A DNA stretch of 64,000 nucleotides from Bradyrhizobium sp. CCH5-F6. GTDB lineage: Bacteria > Pseudomonadota > Alphaproteobacteria > Rhizobiales > Xanthobacteraceae. The stretch lies in the NCBI RefSeq assembly GCF_001556045.1, contig NZ_LSIC01000178.1:62001-126000 (forward strand), read 5' to 3'. The notes under the pieces are model-generated. The model saw only the letters and a list, made by a program, of their open reading frames with translations, searched no databases and was not told where the DNA came from. The translations under genes were made by a program, and so were the position numbers. Below, one piece after another: positions 59,972-64,000 of this stretch; the first letter of the stretch is position 1; every line of letters begins with the position of its first letter.

Positions 59972-61501
59972 ATGTCAACATCGCTTCCACAGTCCCGCTC
60001 ACGCGACGCGGCACATCGCGCCGGCGAAAGGAATGCGGCGACGGCCGATCATGCCGTCCTCATCGCCGGCGGCGGCCCGACCGGGCTGATGCTGGCCGCC
60101 GAGCTCGCGCTTGCCGGCGTCGACGTCGCCGTGGTCGAGCGGCGCGCCAGCCAGGATCTGGTCGAGACGCGCGCCGGCGGATTGCACGCACGCAGCATCG
60201 AGATCCTCGATCAGCGCGGCGTCGCCGGGCGCTTCCTGCGCGAAGGACAGATCACCCAGCTCGCGGGCTTTGCATGGACGCGGCTCGACATCAGCGACCT
60301 CCCCACCCGCCATCCCTACGGGCTCGCGCTGCGGCAGAGCCGCATCGAGCGCATCCTGGCCGACTGGGTCGAAGAGCTCGCGGTGCCGGTCTATCGAAAC
60401 CTCGAGGTGACGGGCCTCGCGCAGGACGAGACCGGTGTCGACGTCACGCTCTCCGGCGACGGCACGTTGCGCGCGAAATATCTCGTCGGCTGCGACGGCG
60501 GCCGCAGCCTGGTGCGCAAGGCGGCCGGCATCGATTTCGCCGGCACTGATCCGACGCTCAGCAATCTCATGGCCGAGGTCGAGATGCGCGAGGAGCCCGC
60601 ATGGGGCCTGCGTCACGACGCGCTCGGCTTTCACGGCCTCAGCAAGGCCGAGAGCGGACGCGTGCTGGTCGTGGTGACGGAAGCAACGCTCGTGCGCAGC
60701 GGCGCGCCCAGCTTGCGCGATCTCGGCGACGCCCTCGCCGCGGTCTACGGCACCGATTTCGGCGTGCACAACCCCGCCTGGATCTCCCGCTTCACCGATG
60801 CGGCGCGGCAGGCCACCTCCTATCGCAGGGGACGCGTGCTGCTCGCCGGCGATGCCGCGCATATCCATCATTCCGTCGGCGGCCAGGGCCTCAATTTGGG
60901 TGTGCAGGACGCGGTCAATCTCGGCTGGAAGCTGGCGCAGGTGGTGAACCGCGTCTCGCCCGACAGCCTGCTCGACACCTATCAAGCCGAGCGCCATCCC
61001 GTCGCCGCGCGCGTGCTGCGCAACAGCATGGCGCAGATCGCCCTGCTCCGCCGCGGCGACGACGGCCGCAAGGCCGCGCGCGAGGTGGTGTCCGAGCTTC
61101 TCGCCATGGACGCGCCGCGCCGGCGCTTCGGCGCGATGATGAGCGGGCTCGGCATCGCTTACGATCTCGGCGAAGGCCATGCCTTGCTCGGCCGCCGCAT
61201 GCCCGATCTCGATCTCACGGTCGAAGGCCGGCCGCAGCGATTGTTCACGCTGCTGCACGGCGCGCGCGGCGTGCTGCTCGATTTCGCCAAGCGTCCCTTC
61301 GCCATCGCGCCCTGGGCGGATCGCATCAGTGACATGACCGCCGCTTACGACGGCCCATGGCAGCTTCCGGCCATCGGAGAGGTCACCGCGCCCGGCGCGG
61401 TGCTGGTGCGGCCCGACGGCCATGTGGCCTGGGTAGGAGACGAGAGCGGCCGCGGCCTCAAGGAGGCGCTGACGACGTGGTTTGGACCAGCTGTGGCGTA
61501 G
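59972..61501 (+). CDS. FAD-dependent monooxygenase (rifampicin monooxygenase-like)
   Basis: 509-residue aromatic hydroxylase: VLIAGGGPTGLMLAAELALA, GCDGGRSLVRKAAGIDF, RVLLAGDAAHIHHSVGGQGL and a C-terminal thioredoxin-like domain (HGARGVLLDF, GAVLVRPDGHVAWVGDES). The sequence resembles Rox/Rif-type enzymes that inactivate rifampicin and related polyketides, but phenol or other aromatic substrates are also possible. ATG 59972 is chosen; an upstream in-frame start at 59891 lacks a ribosome site. Confidence 0.85.
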   Translation: MSTSLPQSRSRDAAHRAGERNAATADHAVLIAGGGPTGLMLAAELALAGVDVAVVERRASQDLVETRAGGLHARSIEILDQRGVAGRFLREGQITQLAGFAWTRLDISDLPTRHPYGLALRQSRIERILADWVEELAVPVYRNLEVTGLAQDETGVDVTLSGDGTLRAKYLVGCDGGRSLVRKAAGIDFAGTDPTLSNLMAEVEMREEPAWGLRHDALGFHGLSKAESGRVLVVVTEATLVRSGAPSLRDLGDALAAVYGTDFGVHNPAWISRFTDAARQATSYRRGRVLLAGDAAHIHHSVGGQGLNLGVQDAVNLGWKLAQVVNRVSPDSLLDTYQAERHPVAARVLRNSMAQIALLRRGDDGRKAAREVVSELLAMDAPRRRFGAMMSGLGIAYDLGEGHALLGRRMPDLDLTVEGRPQRLFTLLHGARGVLLDFAKRPFAIAPWADRISDMTAAYDGPWQLPAIGEVTAPGAVLVRPDGHVAWVGDESGRGLKEALTTWFGPAVA

Positions 61502-61637
61502 TGCAGAATCGTTACGTCGGCTCAGATAGAAATTCCGCGGCTTCGCGCAGGCTTGATCCGAGCTATTGGATCCGATTCTGCTTTGCTCGACGTGTCGAAC
61601 GAACCATCGATGGCGTGCACGGCCGCATAATCAGCCT
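61502..61637. other. Short intergenic stretch with a diverged repeat piece
   Basis: Contains ttctgctttgctcgacgtgtcgaacgaacc near 61574-61604, a degraded match to the 3' block of the dispersed repeat. Confidence 0.35.
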
Positions 61638-63308
61638 TCACTCTGGGCGAATGAATGGCCGTATCCAGCGCGAGAACCACTCCTCCGCGTCGTTATGCGG
61701 ATTGCCCTGACCATCCACGCCGAAGATCGGTGGTGGGATGAGATAGTTTGGCTCATCCGCGAACGCTCCGATCGGCTTGCTCACGGGCGGTGGCCGGTCC
61801 TCAACGGATGGCACGCTCCAACTGCCGAAACGCTCGTTGAATTCGGTGGAGGGCAGATACGGAATCGGTGCACTGCCCGAGGTGAACACGCTTCCCGCGT
61901 TCGACGCGTTGACACGAGCGAGACCCCGAAAGTCGGCCGACGCGACTGCTGCAGCTGAGCGCGCGGCTTCGGGTTCAAACGCCTGGGACCCTTGCGCTGG
62001 CATACCTGTCGAAGTCTTGCTCTGATTTCCATCGCGGTTCACCGCTGAGATCGTGTCCTGGTCAATTTGTGTACCTTCGGGCGGCCACGACCCAGCCGTT
62101 GCGCCGGCAATGTCGCCGTTGGCAGGTTGATCTCTCTTGAAAGGATCATATGGAGGCGCGCCCGTAGAGAATACGCCACCGCCGGTCCCCGCGGTTGCTA
62201 ACGTTGGTGCGCCGGCAGCGAACGCGGCCGCTCCTATCCTCGCCCAAAGAGGCGAGAACTGCGGAGCGACCGCTACAAGTGCGGCGAGTGCTGCTCCGGA
62301 GTAAAGGCTGGCAGGCGGCGTTCCCTGAGATGGAGGGTCCGGGTCCAGTATCGGCGAGCGCTCGGAGAATGGAAGTGCCCATCCGGTTGCTGGGTCAAAT
62401 TTCAGCACCAGCGGATCTTCAGAGATCGCCGCGCTAGGAGGTAAGTGCCCAAAAGCTTGCGGATTGGTCGCGGAAAAGCCAGGTAGTCCATAGCTCAGAA
62501 GCGGACTGCTTGGCGTGAAGCCTTCCGGTTGATTCAAATCTCCAGGTGAAAGCGGAATAAAGCCCGGCAGGCGTGCATCGACAGCAGCGGGAACGAGGCT
62601 AGGCAGATTGGGAACAGGCCCAACAGCGGTGAAGTGTTGCGAAATAGGTGAATGTAAGCGATTGGGTCCATTAGTGGGATATTGTTTTAGGAGCTCTATC
62701 TTTTCCGCGAGACTGAGAGTGCTGTCGGGCAGGAGGACAGGAGCGCGCAGAGCGCCGTCCCACTGGCCAGCAGCATGAAGTTGATCGACAATGTCCTGCA
62801 TCTGCTGAATATCGTCTCGATGTTCTTCGCGATACGTTCTCCATTTCGCGTACCAGTCTTCAATTTGCTTGTTTCCGTCCTCGGGTGTCATCCCCAAGGG
62901 TGTATTGGTGAGCAAATGCCCCCTCGCCAGCGCGTGCTTCGCAGTGGCGAGGAAGCTACTCAGCTCCGCATATAGTTGGTCAACGGCACCAGCATCTCCA
63001 TCCTGAGCGGCAGCAAAGGATGGGTGCGATTGGAGCTCACCAAGAAATGTACAAAATATCTTGCCATAGCTCGCGAGATGACCTCCCGTATGAGGGCTCG
63101 ATCCCAGCTCTTGGGCTGCTTTGCTATTTGAGGGCAGATCGATTAAATTCTTGATGCCATCAAGGTTGAAGCGATTACCCAAGACCTTCAGCGTGAAATG
63201 ACGAGCAAGGCTCCGCGGCAGAATATGATGGATCTGAAACAACCTGCTACTCTCCTGCGTTGAGTCAAGACATGAATGGGCGTGGCTCCAAACCGTTGGC
63301 GCCCGCAT
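61638..63308 (-). CDS. AHH-type HNH/EndoVII nuclease toxin-like protein
   Basis: About 556 residues. Near the N-terminus LFQIHHILPRSLARHF (His27-His28 of this start), then DGIKNLIDLPSNSKAAQE and SSPHTGGHLASYGKIF match the AHH nuclease fold of polymorphic toxins. A long Pro/Ser/Gly-rich region with some hydrophobic stretches (ALAALVAVAPQFSPLWARIG) follows. Usually such toxin domains are C-terminal; here the nuclease comes first. ATG 63308 is used; the frame continues to TTG 63401. Local GC is lower than in the rest of the window. An Imm11-like gene lies upstream at 63668. Confidence 0.7.
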   Translation of the reverse strand: MRAPTVWSHAHSCLDSTQESSRLFQIHHILPRSLARHFTLKVLGNRFNLDGIKNLIDLPSNSKAAQELGSSPHTGGHLASYGKIFCTFLGELQSHPSFAAAQDGDAGAVDQLYAELSSFLATAKHALARGHLLTNTPLGMTPEDGNKQIEDWYAKWRTYREEHRDDIQQMQDIVDQLHAAGQWDGALRAPVLLPDSTLSLAEKIELLKQYPTNGPNRLHSPISQHFTAVGPVPNLPSLVPAAVDARLPGFIPLSPGDLNQPEGFTPSSPLLSYGLPGFSATNPQAFGHLPPSAAISEDPLVLKFDPATGWALPFSERSPILDPDPPSQGTPPASLYSGAALAALVAVAPQFSPLWARIGAAAFAAGAPTLATAGTGGGVFSTGAPPYDPFKRDQPANGDIAGATAGSWPPEGTQIDQDTISAVNRDGNQSKTSTGMPAQGSQAFEPEAARSAAAVASADFRGLARVNASNAGSVFTSGSAPIPYLPSTEFNERFGSWSVPSVEDRPPPVSKPIGAFADEPNYLIPPPIFGVDGQGNPHNDAEEWFSRWIRPFIRPE

Positions 63309-63667
63309 GCTGACGAGGATTTTGATTGCTTGTCTTGCTGTAGAAGCGGCAGCTAGGGAGGTGTCGCAGCGGCGAGATTCATGATGAACCGCTCTCCGCA
63401 ATTGCCCGAAGCAAGCGTTCTCGCGTGGGCTGCCGCGAAGCAGGCCGCCAACTGCGAAGAAGAGCCAATAAGAAAGCTCGCGATATACTCGCGAGCGTCG
63501 GCCAAGGCCTTTAGGATTACTGCCCTCTGCCGGCGTTTTGTCTGACGCATCAACAAGCAGACGTGAGCCGCAACGCCTTACCTTCGTAAGGCAACGCCCA
63601 CATTCGTAAGGCTCGATGATCGACGCCTTGAGAGCAAGATAGCCGTCTGCGGAAGACGCACATCAGC
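63309..63667. other. Gap between AHH and Imm11-like genes, with repeat piece
   Basis: Apart from the repeat piece at 63517-63554 no convincing gene is seen; a 67-residue minus-strand frame starts in the repeat and is not trusted. Confidence 0.45.
63517..63554. repeat. Dispersed intergenic repeat, partial copy
   Basis: tgccctctgccggcgttttg then tctgacgcatcaac matches the 3' block of copies A-C. Confidence 0.5.
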
Positions 63668-64000
63668 TCAGTACTTCGTCGCATCGGTGAACCCGATGCC
63701 CCTGATGCCCGCTTGCTTGCACGCATCCTTGACGACTTGGTCGCAGACGATCATTGGGTAGAAGCAAAGCCTGAAGATATGAGCTTTCCCAACGGTCTCC
63801 TCCTTGAACAGGAGGCAGCTTCTTCGTCTAAATCTGTAAACCTTGCGATCGGGCGCAAGATACTCGATCTCGAGAACCGAATTGGCCTCGTCGACGGCAT
63901 CGAGAACCCGGACGACATCGCAAAGCCAATAGGTCGGCGCTGGGCTGCCGTCTGGATATCGTGTGTCACATTCAACAAAACGAAGTCCCTCCGGATCCAA
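63668..64000 (-). CDS. Imm11-like (DUF1629) immunity protein, C-terminal part
   Basis: The last 110 residues are visible; the 5' end lies beyond the window. TYWLCDVVRVLDAVDEANSV, VGKAHIFRLCFYPMIVCDQV and KQAGIRGIGFTDATKY match the layout of the DUF1629/Imm11 immunity family. It lies upstream of and in the same direction as the AHH toxin-like gene, which suggests a toxin-immunity pair. Family identity is by pattern only. Confidence 0.6.
   Translation of the reverse strand: MDPEGLRFVECDTRYPDGSPAPTYWLCDVVRVLDAVDEANSVLEIEYLAPDRKVYRFRRRSCLLFKEETVGKAHIFRLCFYPMIVCDQVVKDACKQAGIRGIGFTDATKY

Noticed and set aside
59999..61423. 474-residue minus-strand frame
   Set aside because: Antisense of the FAD monooxygenase; alanine/histidine-rich shadow.
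63353..63556. 67-residue minus-strand frame
   Set aside because: Begins inside a repeat piece and shows no convincing protein pattern.
1..64000. CRISPR arrays, tRNA or rRNA genes, insertion sequences
   Set aside because: No regular spacer repeats, cloverleaf-like genes, rRNA sequence or transposase frames were recognised by reading; a software scan was not possible.

Overview
The window comes from a GC-rich alphaproteobacterium, most probably Bradyrhizobium or a close relative such as Rhodopseudomonas. The basis is base composition, FixK/FNR-type TTGA-N6-TCAA boxes, a FnrN/FixK1/AadR-like regulator, aerobic CoA-type anthranilate genes, TRAP and ABC uptake systems, and dispersed intergenic hairpin repeats of the kind common in that group. 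No rRNA, tRNA, CRISPR array, insertion sequence or replication origin was seen. All function calls come from reading translations and motifs; no database search was run.

Layout. (1) 0-9 kb: C1/C2-acid and redox genes: 5' part of serine-glyoxylate aminotransferase, a GlcD-GlcF-type FAD/Fe-S oxidoreductase with a GlcG/HbpS partner, an enoyl-CoA hydratase, a caspase-fold/TPR protein that has lost both catalytic residues, and a molybdopterin oxidoreductase. (2) 9-14 kb: SDR and TRAP transporter (dctPQM), divergent from a cyclase-family metal hydrolase whose Shine-Dalgarno lies inside a strong hairpin. (3) 14-30 kb: a probable low-oxygen block with two Crp/Fnr regulators, a 42-residue membrane protein, cytochrome c, an Mla-type lipid transporter, DUF883 and holin-like membrane proteins, a Pat-type acetyltransferase, a frameshifted universal stress gene, an alcohol dehydrogenase, an APH/P-loop protein, a CHAD protein, PHA synthase and a CBS-BON protein. 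Eight TTGA-N6-TCAA boxes sit in its intergenic regions, each about 31-32 bp from a -10-like hexamer. (4) 30-46 kb: a CoA-dependent anthranilate (or salicylate) degradation cluster with its own MarR regulator. Six copies of one AT-rich operator (TTTTARGCYTAAAA-like) lie at six promoters and tie the cluster into one regulon. (5) 46-57 kb: an incompletely understood catabolic region with a NicX-like dioxygenase, a NitT/TauT-type ABC importer, an IlvD/Edd dehydratase, a beta-hydroxyacid dehydrogenase, a two-component flavin monooxygenase and a class III CoA transferase. (6) 57-64 kb: accessory DNA with a GNAT protein, several tiny or hypothetical genes, an ~85-bp dispersed hairpin repeat, a single-domain response regulator, a rifampicin-monooxygenase-like flavoprotein, and a lower-GC AHH-nuclease/Imm11-like toxin-immunity pair cut by the window edge.

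How the genes may work together. The cluster at 30-46 kb should activate an aromatic acid to its CoA ester, hydroxylate and reduce the ring, deaminate it and finish by beta-oxidation-like steps. The 14-30 kb block looks like a FixK/FNR-controlled response to oxygen limitation, combining PHA storage, protein acetylation, envelope lipid transport and a cytochrome. The 46-57 kb genes suggest uptake and ring opening of an N-heterocycle or related aromatic, but the substrate cannot be read from the sequence.
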